In this document: positions 1 through 8,402 of the stretch, piece after piece | Layout: the number at the start of each line of letters is the position of its first letter | Position numbering within the stretch: the first letter of the stretch is position 1 | Assembly (NCBI RefSeq): GCF_003731635.1 | Contig: NZ_RCUA01000024.1 | Coordinates: forward strand, 1-43,170 | Direction: 5' to 3' | Length of the DNA stretch: 43,170 nt | DNA from: Marisediminitalea oceani | Lineage (GTDB): Bacteria; Pseudomonadota; Gammaproteobacteria; Enterobacterales; Alteromonadaceae | Translations under genes and position numbers: made by a program | The notes under the pieces: generated by a model | Database searches by the model: none | Seen by the model: the letters and a program-made list of their open reading frames with translations, nothing else | Told to the model about the DNA's origin: nothing

Positions 1-983
1 ATTGGCGTTCGGCCGCAGCACATTTTGCCCTGATGAGTCCGTTCATTGTTGTAATAATCTAGCCAGTCGTCCAGATCTTTCTGCAACATTTCCAGAGAAT
101 CATAGAGCTTTTTACGGAACGTCACCTGATAAAACTCATTCAGGATGGTTTTATGGAAGCGTTCACAGATACCGTTAGTTTGCGGATGTCTCGCTTTGGT
201 TTTGGTGTGGTCGATATCATTGATTGCCAGATATAACTGGTAATCGTGCTGTTCAACCTTGCCACAATACTCAGTACCTCGGTCAGTTAAAATCCGCAGC
301 ATGGGCAGTTCCTGAGCCTCGAAGAACGGCAATACACGGTCATTTAACACATCTGCCGACGTGATTGGTGTTTTCGTTGTGTAGAGCTTAGCGAACGCGA
401 CTTTACTGTAGGTATCAACAAACGTCTGCTGATAAATTCGGCCAACGCCTTTTAAGTTGCCTACATAGAACGTGTCCTGAGAGCCTAGATAGCCAGGGTG
501 ATGCGTTTCAATTTCACCGCAGGCTTCATCATCTTGCTTTTTCTTTTCTAGCGCTGCAACTTGGTCTTCGCTAAGGATTATGCCTTCCTTTTCAACCTTG
601 GCTTCCAGAGCTGCGAGGCGCTTTTTAAAGTTCTCCAGGTTATGACGGAGCCAGATGGAACGAACACCACTACCAGACACGAATATACCTTGCTTACGCA
701 GTTCATTACTGGTTCTGGCTTGGCCGTGTGCCGGAAACTCTACTGCGTAATTAATAACGGATTGCTCCGTTTGTTCATCCACGCGATTCTTGAGATTTGG
801 GGTTCGTCTGGACTGACTAATTAGCGCATCAACGCCGCCGTCCTCAACGAGTTCCTGATAACGATAAAACGTTTCTCGAGAAACGCCCATGATTTTACAG
901 GCTTTAGATACATTGCCTAGTTCTTCGGCCAGATTGAGTAAACCTGCTTTGTGTTTAATGATTGGATTGTTAGTATGCAACAT
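1..983 (-). CDS. IS481-family DDE transposase, C-terminus cut by window edge
   Basis: The start ATG at 983 gives a frame with no stop through to base 1, at least 327 codons. The N-terminus is a helix-turn-helix: a KHKAGLLNLAEELGNVSKAC stretch, then a GVSRETFYRYQ recognition helix. The C-terminal half is an RNase-H-like integrase core with the DDE pattern: FVDTYSKVAF (first Asp), LTDRGTEYCG (second Asp) and NGICERFHKTILNEFY (Glu). An end-of-domain LDDWLDYYNNERTHQGK motif is typical of IS481/IS3 cores. It would catalyse cut-and-join of its own ends. The frame looks intact, so the element may be active. It is on the opposite strand to the CBASS operon. Confidence 0.88.
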   Translation of the reverse strand, partial: MLHTNNPIIKHKAGLLNLAEELGNVSKACKIMGVSRETFYRYQELVEDGGVDALISQSRRTPNLKNRVDEQTEQSVINYAVEFPAHGQARTSNELRKQGIFVSGSGVRSIWLRHNLENFKKRLAALEAKVEKEGIILSEDQVAALEKKKQDDEACGEIETHHPGYLGSQDTFYVGNLKGVGRIYQQTFVDTYSKVAFAKLYTTKTPITSADVLNDRVLPFFEAQELPMLRILTDRGTEYCGKVEQHDYQLYLAINDIDHTKTKARHPQTNGICERFHKTILNEFYQVTFRKKLYDSLEMLQKDLDDWLDYYNNERTHQGKMCCGRTP

Positions 984-1062
984 GAGAGTTACCTTTGGGT
1001 TTGTTTAATAAAGATTCGACACCTTTATCAAACCGGGTAACTCTCATCTTTTCAAGTAGATG

Positions 1063-1083
1063 TGTCAGATCTGGTCGGAACTA
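1063..1083. repeat. Terminal inverted repeat of left IS481-type element
   Basis: TGTCAGATCTGGTC at 1063-1076 continues as GGAACTA to 1083. It is the reverse complement, with about three changes in 21 bases, of the sequence at 43118-43138. This marks the transposase-promoter-side end of the left element. Confidence 0.7.
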
Positions 1084-1184
1084 ATTCACGTTAGACTTCC
1101 AACGTAACGGCTTTAACCCTGCCTTTGTATACTGCAGTTTATCATTCACAGTAGACTCCAGACTTAAAATCTCATCTACATTTA

Positions 1185-2576
1185 CTACGGTGAAAACCGC
1201 AACACTTCTTCCCTAAAACGACCATAGACTGAAATTGTAGCGATTGTAGGTACTATTTCGTTAACACCATCACCTGGGCATTGCGCTATACCGTTTTCTA
1301 TTAACTTAATGTCTTCAATCTTGGATTTATCTGAATAGGCCTGTCTGTTCGGTGCAGCATTAGAAGATTTTATCGTGTTCGGCTTCTCAGCCTTTATAGA
1401 GTTTATCTTAACGACAGCTGCAGGGACATCGCATTTCAACCGAGAGGCAAAATCAAACAAATCAGGTTGAGCTGGCATGATTAATGTCGCTGTATGATCG
1501 TTATATTGGGTTTCTATTCTTAATATCCGACCGAGAACTTGCCTGAAGTGAAGTTCAGTACAGATACGACTCAAATGGCAACAGACCTGTAGGCGAGGGA
1601 TATCAGTTCCCTCAGTGACCATGCCTACCGAAATCAGCCATTTTTGAGTGCCGGATTTATAGTTTGCAATAGTGTCTTGACTGTTTTTGTCCTCACTAGT
1701 TACCAATACCGGGGACTCGCCTGTCGCTTTTTCTAGCAGGTTATATATTCCTTTTGCATGAGAGATAGAAGACGCAATGATTAAACCGCCAGCATCTGGC
1801 TTGTCTCGTCGATATCTGTTTAGTGCAGTGACTGATAAGTCTAGCATGTGCTTAAGGAACTCTTTATCATTAAGCACCATTTGATAGGATAATGCGTTAT
1901 CTGTCAGAAGTGCAGATAATGAGGAATGGTAGCGATCTCCTTTTCGTGAGTCGGTTGATTTCCAATTATCATTATCCACCATTAATATCGTCGGTACTCG
2001 GCATACGCCATCCTTTATCGCTTCTCTCAATCCGTACTCAAAATGCATCTTCGGTTTAAGATCACTGTTATAGGATAATGTCGTTACCATTGCGCCATCT
2101 GTTCTCCAGGGCGTCCCAGAAAGCGATAAGATAAAAATATCTTTTTTTGAATCAATCAGTTTGATTAATGGCTTTGACCAAGCTGTAGCGTTATCTAATT
2201 CTTGCCCGCCACAATGATGAATTTCATCGACGACTATCGCCAGTCTATATTTTTGCCAACGTTGTATAACGTTTTCAGCGATATTTGCAAGGCTTTGAAA
2301 TGTGAGTGAGATTCCGACTGATCCAAAGAGGCCATCCATTGGGCGATTCAACACTTGCTCAAACGTTTTTCGAGATCCTTCCTTAACAGCCAGTGAGGGG
2401 GAAAGACAAATAACATAATCTATCATGTCATTATCAAACATGGCCTTGATGGTTGCCGCCGCAAAGATGGTTTTTCCAGAGCCGGGAGTCGCTGAACAAC
2501 CAAACTGACGATATCCCAGGAGAAAGTGGGTGAGGGCCAGATCACGACATGCTTCTTGCCAATACCTTAATATCAT
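1185..2576 (-). CDS. SF2 DEAD/DEAH-box helicase, probable defence gene
   Basis: 463 residues. Motifs in order: an aromatic/Gln lead-in RYWQEACRD near residue 5; Walker A in ATPGSGKT near residue 30; Walker B DEIHH near residue 118; motif III-like SGTPWR near residue 154; motif V region VGMVTEGTDIP; motif VI HFRQVLGRILR. The protein is therefore an ATP-driven SF2 nucleic acid translocase of the type common in phage-defence islands and prophages. Its start overlaps the stop of the upstream minus-strand gene by ATGA, so the two are translationally coupled. The stop is only about 100 bases from the IS end, and the tail after motif VI is short, so loss of a C-terminal domain is possible. The exact role is not recognised. 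Confidence 0.75.
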   Translation of the reverse strand: MILRYWQEACRDLALTHFLLGYRQFGCSATPGSGKTIFAAATIKAMFDNDMIDYVICLSPSLAVKEGSRKTFEQVLNRPMDGLFGSVGISLTFQSLANIAENVIQRWQKYRLAIVVDEIHHCGGQELDNATAWSKPLIKLIDSKKDIFILSLSGTPWRTDGAMVTTLSYNSDLKPKMHFEYGLREAIKDGVCRVPTILMVDNDNWKSTDSRKGDRYHSSLSALLTDNALSYQMVLNDKEFLKHMLDLSVTALNRYRRDKPDAGGLIIASSISHAKGIYNLLEKATGESPVLVTSEDKNSQDTIANYKSGTQKWLISVGMVTEGTDIPRLQVCCHLSRICTELHFRQVLGRILRIETQYNDHTATLIMPAQPDLFDFASRLKCDVPAAVVKINSIKAEKPNTIKSSNAAPNRQAYSDKSKIEDIKLIENGIAQCPGDGVNEIVPTIATISVYGRFREEVLRFSP

Positions 2577-3079
2577 GAGTGTGTAGCCAATAAAGTTTCC
2601 AACGCCTTTATCTTGCCTAATGTGCGGACATTATCTTCTCTTAAATCATGCAGCTTACTGTCAATACGGCTCGCCATCTCAGGAAATTCCTTTCTCAAAC
2701 TTTCTAACTCTTCCGTCGCTCCCAGGCTTATTAAAATGTCCTTTTGGCGTGCCTGAAGTCTTTTTTGGATCTCTGATGCGTAATTATAGAGTGGTGAAAC
2801 ATCCTTAGAGCCAGATTGTTCAGTGCCTCTTTCACCCAATAGCTTTTCCGTTGCCATGTAATGTGCAACGTTGTATTCAGTCCCGTTCAACTCAATTAAC
2901 AAACCATGTTTGACAAATGTCCGCATAAAACTATGCGCCCAGCGTCTAACTTCATTTTTAGTTCTGTTAGTCGAAAATAATTCGAGGTAACGATCACGCA
3001 ACATCGTTACACGAAAAGGGGTTTCACCAAAAGAGGATATGGCCTTAACCAAATCAGGATGAGGTGTAAATTGACGCAT
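2573..3079 (-). CDS. Small helicase-partner protein, winged-helix-like plus coiled coil
   Basis: 168 residues, not recognised as a named family. The N-terminal half (to about residue 85) has an alternating helix/strand pattern with Arg-rich segments (MLRDRYLELF, NEVRRWAHSFMRTFVKHGLL, then a LNGTEYNVAHY hairpin), which looks like a winged-helix fold. The C-terminal half (about 95-165) is Lys/Glu/Leu-rich and predicted to be coiled coil (IQKRLQARQKDI, ELESLRKEFPEMASRID). It is the first gene of a two-gene operon with the helicase and overlaps it by 4 bases. It could be a DNA-reading or dimerising subunit for the helicase; this is inference from adjacency. Confidence 0.6.
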   Translation of the reverse strand: MRQFTPHPDLVKAISSFGETPFRVTMLRDRYLELFSTNRTKNEVRRWAHSFMRTFVKHGLLIELNGTEYNVAHYMATEKLLGERGTEQSGSKDVSPLYNYASEIQKRLQARQKDILISLGATEELESLRKEFPEMASRIDSKLHDLREDNVRTLGKIKALETLLATHS

Positions 3080-3159
3080 AATGTTACCTTTTTACTGCAA
3101 AGGGAATTTTTAATTGCGGATTATAGTCCGTGGCTTGTTAAGCGGCAAGTAGAGATATT

Positions 3160-3181
3160 ACTGACTTTTAAGTGGGTCAGT
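3160..3181. promoter_or_regulatory. Candidate XRE operator (inverted repeat)
   Basis: ACTGAC at 3160-3165 and GTCAGT at 3176-3181 are exact inverse arms with a 10-base spacer, lying directly before the ATG of the XRE gene and inside the divergent gap (3080-3183) shared with the helicase pair. Position and symmetry suit autoregulation by the XRE protein. A weaker dyad around the AT-rich GGATTATAGTCC at about 3118-3129 is also present. Confidence 0.4.
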
Positions 3182-3183
3182 TT

Positions 3184-3426
3184 ATGTCACATTTATCCCT
3201 TGCGTTGGGACGTAATATTCGTAAATCACGCAAATCTGTTGGGTTATCGCAAGAGGCGTTTGCGTTAAAGGCGAAAGTTGATAGAAGTTATATGGGTCGC
3301 ATTGAGCGCGGCGAAACGAACATCACTGTTGAAATGTTGTTTCAACTTGCAGACGTGCTTGGTGTCGGGCCAGAGGTGTTGTTGCCCAGAACTAACGAGG
3401 TGGATGAGTCGCCTCCTAAGCGTTGA
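3184..3426 (+). CDS. XRE-family helix-turn-helix regulator
   Basis: 80 residues from ATG 3184; a GTG at 3172 in frame would add four residues, but the ATG gives the usual Cro/C1 N-terminus (LALGRNIRKSRKSVGLSQEAFA). The HTH_3 fold is clear: helices 2-3 QEAFALKAKVDRSYMGRIERG, then TNITVEMLFQLADVLGVGPEVLLP, the usual core length for this family. It sits divergent from the helicase pair and upstream of, and co-directional with, the CBASS genes, so it could control either. In the Vibrio VSP-I island an HTH regulator also lies near the capV-dncV operon; that comparison is from general knowledge, not sequence matching. Confidence 0.85.
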   Translation: MSHLSLALGRNIRKSRKSVGLSQEAFALKAKVDRSYMGRIERGETNITVEMLFQLADVLGVGPEVLLPRTNEVDESPPKR

Positions 3427-3464
3427 ATTGTTAGGCTGACCAATGAGCGATACCGCGTCTCAGT

Positions 3465-3718
3465 GAGCTTAAAGCTAATATCAAGTCGGCAAACGCTATT
3501 AAGGCACAATGTCAATGGCTTCAAGAATCGATTGAGGAACTGAACAAAGCGTATTCTGTTAACATACAGAGCGCAGACATCCTAAAAACTGCTCTGCAGA
3601 ACCTGAAACTAACAACAGCAACGTGGTTAAAGAATGTAAAGCCATACATACTGAGAAAAATCGTCTCGAAGGACAGTGCCAGAGTCAACATGACTTGATT
3701 GATCAAATAGCGAGCTAA
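3465..3718 (+). pseudogene. Decayed coiled-coil gene remnant
   Basis: Two overlapping frames each look like real coiled-coil protein but are split by a frameshift and lack a start. Frame A from 3465 reads ELKANIKSANAIKAQC, then WLQESIEELNKAYS and ADILKTALQNLKL. Frame B continues with NVVKECKAIHTEKNRLEGQ and ends LIDQIAS at a TAA at 3716. The heptad-like Leu/Ile/Glu/Lys composition resembles the C-terminal coiled coils of KfrA-type or phage-associated proteins. The gap 3719-3827 otherwise holds no gene. Confidence 0.45.
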
Positions 3719-3827
3719 TAACGTTTATATGCCTTGGATAGGGGCGTTTACTTATCTTAGCAATAGATATTCATCACCACGATAGTCCCTTCTTATCAAC
3801 ATACTGTAAATATACTCAGTTAATAGG

Positions 3828-3869
3828 TTGAAAAATATTCTATTATCACCATTATAGTGTTAGCGCTAA
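3828..3869 (+). promoter_or_regulatory. Probable CBASS operon promoter with palindrome
   Basis: TTGAAA at 3828-3833 is a fair -35; TTATAG/TATAGT at 3852-3858 is a fair -10. Immediately downstream the perfect 10-base palindrome TTAGCGCTAA lies at 3860-3869, about where transcription would begin, which suits repressor control. The regulator is unknown; the XRE protein just upstream is the obvious candidate. Confidence 0.4.
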
Positions 3870-3889
3870 AACAAAACACAAGAAAAACG

Positions 3890-4909
3890 ATGGAACAGCA
3901 ATTTAATATATTGTCACTCAGTGGTGGGGGAATTCGTGGGGTATTCACCGCCTCGGTGCTCGCGCAATTAGAATCCTATATTATCGAAGAAAAAGGCCTG
4001 ACTGGCACAGTAGCCGAAGAGTATTCTATTGCGCAACACTTCGACATGATCTGTGGCACCTCTATTGGCGGGATCATTGCGTTGAGCTTGGCTAGTGGGC
4101 TCACAGCGCGTGAGGTTGCGCAAACGATGTTGACGCACCGTCTCACTATCTTTCCAAAGAAAATGAGCTGGCTGAGATTGTTTCACCCTCTCTATAAAGC
4201 GCAATCCCTTAAAGCCGTTTTGGATACCTTATTTCAAACAAAAAGAATAGGGGAGTTAGAGAAATATGTGCTTGTGCCAGCTATCAGTCTGACCAATGGG
4301 CAAATCAGAGCTTTTAAAACACCGCATCACCCGCATTTGCGAACCGATTACAAATTATCTCTTGTTGACGTAGCACTGGCCACCAGTGCAGCTCCTACTT
4401 ATTTTCCTGTACATCAAATTGAGAGTGAGCGATTTGTTGATGGCGGACTAGCCGCCAACTCTCCTGTCCTTATGGGATTGATGGAGGCGAAATACTACCT
4501 TGGGCTTCCACTATCAGATGTGTATGTCATGCAGGTAGGCACTATGGGAAGTAAACGTACGAGTGACCACTCTGAAAAACGTACAGGTGGCTATTTGAAG
4601 ACATGGGAGATGGGTAAGGGGATTATCGAGTTAGCCATGTCAACGACCGAAACGTTGCATAATTTTTTGGCCGGTAAGATTATAGAAGATAGCAATCGAT
4701 TGCTGAACATTGATGAAGTGCCTGGAGAGAAAAAATCCAGTATTTTGACGCTCGACAATGCCAGTGATCAAGCCATTGAAATTCTCCGTGCCAGTGCCCA
4801 CAAGGTTGCGATGGAGCAGGTTAATGCGCCAAATTTCAAGTATTTTATAAATCATACAGCAAAGCGGCCAACCTTTTATCATGGCCCTAAAAAGACAAAA
4901 GAGGGCTGA
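3890..4909 (+). CDS. capV: CBASS effector: patatin-like phospholipase CapV
   Basis: 339 residues from ATG 3890. A GTG at 3857 in frame would add 11 residues but lies in the promoter/operator region. The patatin signature is complete: oxyanion-hole GGGIRG at residues 12-17, nucleophile elbow GTSIGG with Ser58, and catalytic Asp184 in FVDGGLAANSP. In type II CBASS this phospholipase is activated by a cyclic dinucleotide made by the adjacent CD-NTase (cGAMP for DncV-like enzymes) and degrades the cell's own membrane after phage infection. It is the first gene of a tight operon, two bases before the CD-NTase start. Family activity is established; ligand identity here is inferred from the neighbouring enzyme. 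Confidence 0.92.
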   Translation: MEQQFNILSLSGGGIRGVFTASVLAQLESYIIEEKGLTGTVAEEYSIAQHFDMICGTSIGGIIALSLASGLTAREVAQTMLTHRLTIFPKKMSWLRLFHPLYKAQSLKAVLDTLFQTKRIGELEKYVLVPAISLTNGQIRAFKTPHHPHLRTDYKLSLVDVALATSAAPTYFPVHQIESERFVDGGLAANSPVLMGLMEAKYYLGLPLSDVYVMQVGTMGSKRTSDHSEKRTGGYLKTWEMGKGIIELAMSTTETLHNFLAGKIIEDSNRLLNIDEVPGEKKSSILTLDNASDQAIEILRASAHKVAMEQVNAPNFKYFINHTAKRPTFYHGPKKTKEG

Positions 4910-4911
4910 CC

Positions 4912-6084
4912 GTGAACCCAAAATATATCGTTAAAAAGCTGCTCAAGAATAATCAAACAGAGCCTGCGTTTAAAGACAGACTCGATGTGCCAGATGAGAC
5001 TGATAAATACATGCTCACTTGCAGAAAGATTATCCGAGATAAACTGCGAAGTGACTTTTCACTACACCGTGAAAATGCGACAGCCAATGGAAAAGTCGAA
5101 GAGAAGTATATTAAGAGTTTGACCCCTAAGTTTTTCACTCAGGGCAGTCACGCCTATAAAACACAAAATCTTCCCTGTTATCCCAATCAGGAAATCGATT
5201 TGGATGACGGCGTTTATTTTCCAATGACGTTTGTTGAAAACAATCCCGCAGCGAACAAATCAATACTTATAGCATTAGTCCGCGAATCCTTATCAGAGAT
5301 ATCACAACTCCAAAGTTGGCCATTGTCCGAGAAAAAGATGTGTTTTCGGCTGCAAATAGAAAAACAAATCCATATCGATATCCCTGTATATGCAATCCCG
5401 GATGATAAATATGCTCTGCTGACCGAAGCTAGATCGGCAGCCCTTAATTTTGCTTACAAAGACGAACTAGTTCCTTACCAAAGGTTGGACCCCACACAAG
5501 TTTATTTAGCGTTGTTGGATGATAATGCCCCGTGGCAACAATCAGATCCAAAACAGCTTCACGACTGGTTCACTGCCCAAACAAAACGCTATCCATTTTT
5601 ACGCAATGTCTGTCGATACCTCAAAGCCTGGCGTGATTTCGAATGGCAAGAAGGCGGACCTTCATCAATCATGTTAATGGTTGCGGCGGCAAAGGCATTA
5701 GAGCAGTTTGCTAAAACACCAGAGAGCGAATGTGAAGCATTGTTGGTCGTGACCCAAACATTACCGGAAATATTTGGTGGAGACATCAATAACCCTATAG
5801 ACGAGAATGAAAACATGTTTCCGTCGCGATGTAAGAACAGCGCTGAAGTAGATGATATAAAGACGCGCATTACTTCTCTGTCAATACGCTATACTCAGGC
5901 AGTATGTACATCACCAACAAAACAATCCGCTGTGGATCTGTTAATTACTCTGTTAGGGCAGCGTCTACCTAATCGCGAAGACTGGGTAACGGAAAAAACC
6001 ACCCCGGCAGCTATTCGTAAAAAGCCTGTTGTCGCTGCAACGGCCATTACACCATCTGCAGCTCGGTCACACGTTTCAGGTTAA
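4912..6084 (+). CDS. dncV: CBASS cyclic dinucleotide synthase (DncV-like CD-NTase)
   Basis: 390 residues, GTG start at 4912. Nucleotidyltransferase motifs: GS at residues 78-79 (FTQGSHAYKT), metal-binding D96 and D98 in EIDLDDGVYFP, and third Asp D156 in IHIDIPVY. The EIDLDDGVY motif and length match clade A DncV-type enzymes, which make 3'3'-cGAMP. The protein ends in Gly (HVSG), fitting the C-terminal carboxylate that Cap2 activates and conjugates. It is a cytosolic enzyme, second in the operon. Its stop overlaps the Cap2 start (TAATG). The exact product cannot be set from sequence alone. Confidence 0.92.
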   Translation: MNPKYIVKKLLKNNQTEPAFKDRLDVPDETDKYMLTCRKIIRDKLRSDFSLHRENATANGKVEEKYIKSLTPKFFTQGSHAYKTQNLPCYPNQEIDLDDGVYFPMTFVENNPAANKSILIALVRESLSEISQLQSWPLSEKKMCFRLQIEKQIHIDIPVYAIPDDKYALLTEARSAALNFAYKDELVPYQRLDPTQVYLALLDDNAPWQQSDPKQLHDWFTAQTKRYPFLRNVCRYLKAWRDFEWQEGGPSSIMLMVAAAKALEQFAKTPESECEALLVVTQTLPEIFGGDINNPIDENENMFPSRCKNSAEVDDIKTRITSLSIRYTQAVCTSPTKQSAVDLLITLLGQRLPNREDWVTEKTTPAAIRKKPVVAATAITPSAARSHVSG

Positions 6085-7838
6085 TGGCGAAAGATACATT
6101 AGCCAGATACTGTCAGGCAATGAAAGATTTAGGTGTTGAACCAGTCTCAACGCCTGCAGTGGGCTATCGTTATGAACTAACTGAATCAGGCCACGCGTTT
6201 TCGTTTCTCATTCACGAACCAGATGCTTCATTTTTACACGCTCCTAAGGTCACAATCTTAAGTAAACCAAAGATAAAAGGCGTAAAACAAACCCATGTCG
6301 TGGAAGGGGATACCTTGTGTTACTTTGACGACAATGCTTATTATTTTGATGCTGAACATCCCGAAAAAGCTGCGTCAGATATCATTGGCTTCATTAACCT
6401 GACTATCAAACGTATGATATCGCCAGAGCTTGCATTAGAGGATTTCAATAATGAGTTTGATGCCTACTGGCGACCAGAACGTTACGTGTATTTGATTGGC
6501 AGTGAACAAGTACGATATTTTGCTACATATAAGCGATGGTCACCAATAACCCAGCGTGAATCTTCAGAATCACTGCTTCATGAAGGGGAAGATAGTTCCA
6601 CTTTTCAAGCCTGGGCAGGAAAACGGGGTTACACTAGAATCGAGCAAAACGCGGTTGAGAATGTTGTTGCATTGACCTTAAAAAATTCGCCTGTTAAAGC
6701 ACAGATTGAAGGAGCTTTTTCTTGGCCGATATCATCATGGCAGGCGTTTATAACTTGGAGTCAATCACAAGGTAACAGCTTTGTAGCTTCACTGCTGGAG
6801 AAAGTGGCGAACATTGCGCTTCGAACTAACGACATTACAATAGTGCTCAATTACAACAATGCAAATGGTTTAATTCATTATTTTGCTGTAAGGATCCTCT
6901 TTAAACGGGGCATCCGTGAGACTGCCAAACGCGACCAACGGGCTCGTGTCTCTGCAAAAAAATCGAGACAAAAAGGCAGAAAACTGAAAGATATTATTGG
7001 GATGTTCTCTGCGCAGCAGGCCAAATCATTTGAACGGATTGGAATTCTCAATGCTTCGCCACGATTTGTGATTGCCCGCAATACCTTACAAAAGGAATTA
7101 TCTGGCTTAAAAATCGCCGTTGTGGGTTGTGGTACTCTGGGTGGGTTCATATCAAATACACTAGTCAAACTTGGCGCAGGAACAGGTGAGGGTGGTAAAC
7201 TTATCTTCAGTGATGGGGATTGGTTAAAACCTGAAAACTTAGGTCGCCATGTGCTTGATGCAACCTATGTCGGCGAGCTTAAATCGACTGCTCTTCAGCA
7301 TTTTTTACAAAACAGCGTCTACTGGCCGCTACAGTGTGAGGTATGGCCGTCATTGGATGAAGTGTATAGCAAACGATTGTTAGCCCATTGTGATGTAGTC
7401 ATTGATGCTGTCGGTAATATTCCGTTGTCTAAATTGCTTTCTTCTATTTACCATTGTTCAACCTTTTCAGAGAAGACTATCCTTCTGCATGGCTGGGTAG
7501 ACTCAGATGGCGGAGCCATTAGGTGCTTGCTGGATGATAAAACGGGTGGATGCTTTCATTGTTTGCGTGTTGAAGGAAAAGAACGATTTCCAATTTTCAA
7601 AAACCAAGACGAAGGTAACACTAATACTCGATTAGCGATGAGTTGCGGCCAGAGCTTTACACCTTACGCGGCGAGTGTCTCAATGGCCGGGGCAGCGTTG
7701 ATTGTGAATACACTATTGGACAATTTAAATAACAAAAGCTCACCTCGGTTACGTCAGTACAAAGTAAGCTCTAGTGCGCCAGACCTAAAATGGCAAAATT
7801 TGAAGCCATTAGATAACTGCAGTGTGTGCAGACGCTGA
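6084..7838 (+). CDS. cap2: Cap2: E2-E1 fusion ligase priming the CD-NTase
   Basis: 584 residues. The N-terminal third is E2-like with candidate catalytic Cys79 (GDTLCYFDDNAYYFD). A linker region of about 200-330 is Lys/Arg-rich before the E1 domain. The ThiF-type adenylation domain follows, with nucleotide motif VVGCGTLGG near residue 350 and acidic FSDGDWLKPENLGRH. Cys pairs CFHC and, at the very C-terminus, CSVC probably bind zinc. In type II CBASS Cap2 attaches the CD-NTase C-terminus to a target, raising its activity. It overlaps both neighbours by one base, so synthesis of all subunits is coupled. Confidence 0.92.
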   Translation: MAKDTLARYCQAMKDLGVEPVSTPAVGYRYELTESGHAFSFLIHEPDASFLHAPKVTILSKPKIKGVKQTHVVEGDTLCYFDDNAYYFDAEHPEKAASDIIGFINLTIKRMISPELALEDFNNEFDAYWRPERYVYLIGSEQVRYFATYKRWSPITQRESSESLLHEGEDSSTFQAWAGKRGYTRIEQNAVENVVALTLKNSPVKAQIEGAFSWPISSWQAFITWSQSQGNSFVASLLEKVANIALRTNDITIVLNYNNANGLIHYFAVRILFKRGIRETAKRDQRARVSAKKSRQKGRKLKDIIGMFSAQQAKSFERIGILNASPRFVIARNTLQKELSGLKIAVVGCGTLGGFISNTLVKLGAGTGEGGKLIFSDGDWLKPENLGRHVLDATYVGELKSTALQHFLQNSVYWPLQCEVWPSLDEVYSKRLLAHCDVVIDAVGNIPLSKLLSSIYHCSTFSEKTILLHGWVDSDGGAIRCLLDDKTGGCFHCLRVEGKERFPIFKNQDEGNTNTRLAMSCGQSFTPYAASVSMAGAALIVNTLLDNLNNKSSPRLRQYKVSSSAPDLKWQNLKPLDNCSVCRR

Positions 7839-8323
7839 TGCGCGATTGTATATTTACCTTGCCCAATGGCCGTTTCTTAGTTGTACCGTCTAACCTGATT
7901 AGAACACTCGAGCAGTATCGACAGCTTCAGCCCTCAAGCAAAGAGCAGGGCGGCATGTTGTTAGGGGTATTTAGGGCTGACGATGAAGAGCAATTCTCTT
8001 TAGAAAATCCGCCTTGCATTGAAGTGCTTTCCATTACCGAGCCCTGTGACCAGGATCACGCGACGCGTTTTCGATTCGTAAGACAATGTGAACATCATTT
8101 AAATAAGATGAAAAAAGCAGCCCAAATGTATAAAGAGTTAGTATACATTGGGGAGTGGCACACACATCCGGAGGATAACCCTTCGCCCTCGACCATCGAC
8201 TTGAATAGTTGGCAAAAAGCATTCAAAAACAAAATTGCCATTGTGGTTATTATCGGAAGAGTGACGAATTGGTGGGGACTGTGGATGGGGGACAACATAG
8301 TGCAGATCAAAAATTTGCAATAG
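7838..8323 (+). CDS. cap3: Cap3: JAMM/MPN-type isopeptidase of CBASS
   Basis: 161 residues from ATG 7838, which overlaps the Cap2 stop as TGATG; an in-frame GTG at 7826 would add four residues but is less likely. The JAMM metalloprotease motif is intact: Glu36 (KEQGGMLLG), then H108-x-H110 (EWHTHPED), Ser118 and Asp121 (PSPSTIDL). Cap3 proteins remove the conjugate that Cap2 places on the CD-NTase and so limit the response. It is the last gene of the operon; an AT-rich hairpin follows at 8377. Confidence 0.92.
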   Translation: MRDCIFTLPNGRFLVVPSNLIRTLEQYRQLQPSSKEQGGMLLGVFRADDEEQFSLENPPCIEVLSITEPCDQDHATRFRFVRQCEHHLNKMKKAAQMYKELVYIGEWHTHPEDNPSPSTIDLNSWQKAFKNKIAIVVIIGRVTNWWGLWMGDNIVQIKNLQ

Positions 8324-8376
8324 GGCTAGAAAAACAGAGTTAATAACTACGTTACGTCAGCAAAGTAAAGTGCTAG

Positions 8377-8397
8377 TTAAGTTAAGTACTAACTTAA
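8377..8397. repeat. AT-rich inverted repeat between cap3 and integrase
   Basis: TTAAGTTA at 8377-8384 and TAACTTAA at 8390-8397 are perfect inverse arms around AGTAC. It lies in the 79-base gap between two convergent genes, beside the recombinase gene's 3' end. It could be a two-way terminator or a recombination core. The sequence alone does not decide. Confidence 0.45.
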
Positions 8398-8402
8398 TCC
8401 AA

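Larger units (their letters stand above)
1..1083 (-). mobile_element. IS481-type insertion sequence, left copy, partial
   Basis: The element runs off the left window edge. It is recognised by an open transposase frame on the minus strand and a terminal repeat at its right end. Read inward from 1083 the end is TAGTTCCGACC followed by AGATCTGACA. A closely similar inward-reading end occurs at 43118 on the other side of the window. The right boundary near 1083 is inferred from how far the two ends stay alignable; no target duplication can be checked because the far end is outside the window. Confidence 0.8.

Noticed and set aside
561..824. Plus-strand 87-codon frame in the IS
   Set aside because: It lies antisense to a clear transposase with DDE motifs.
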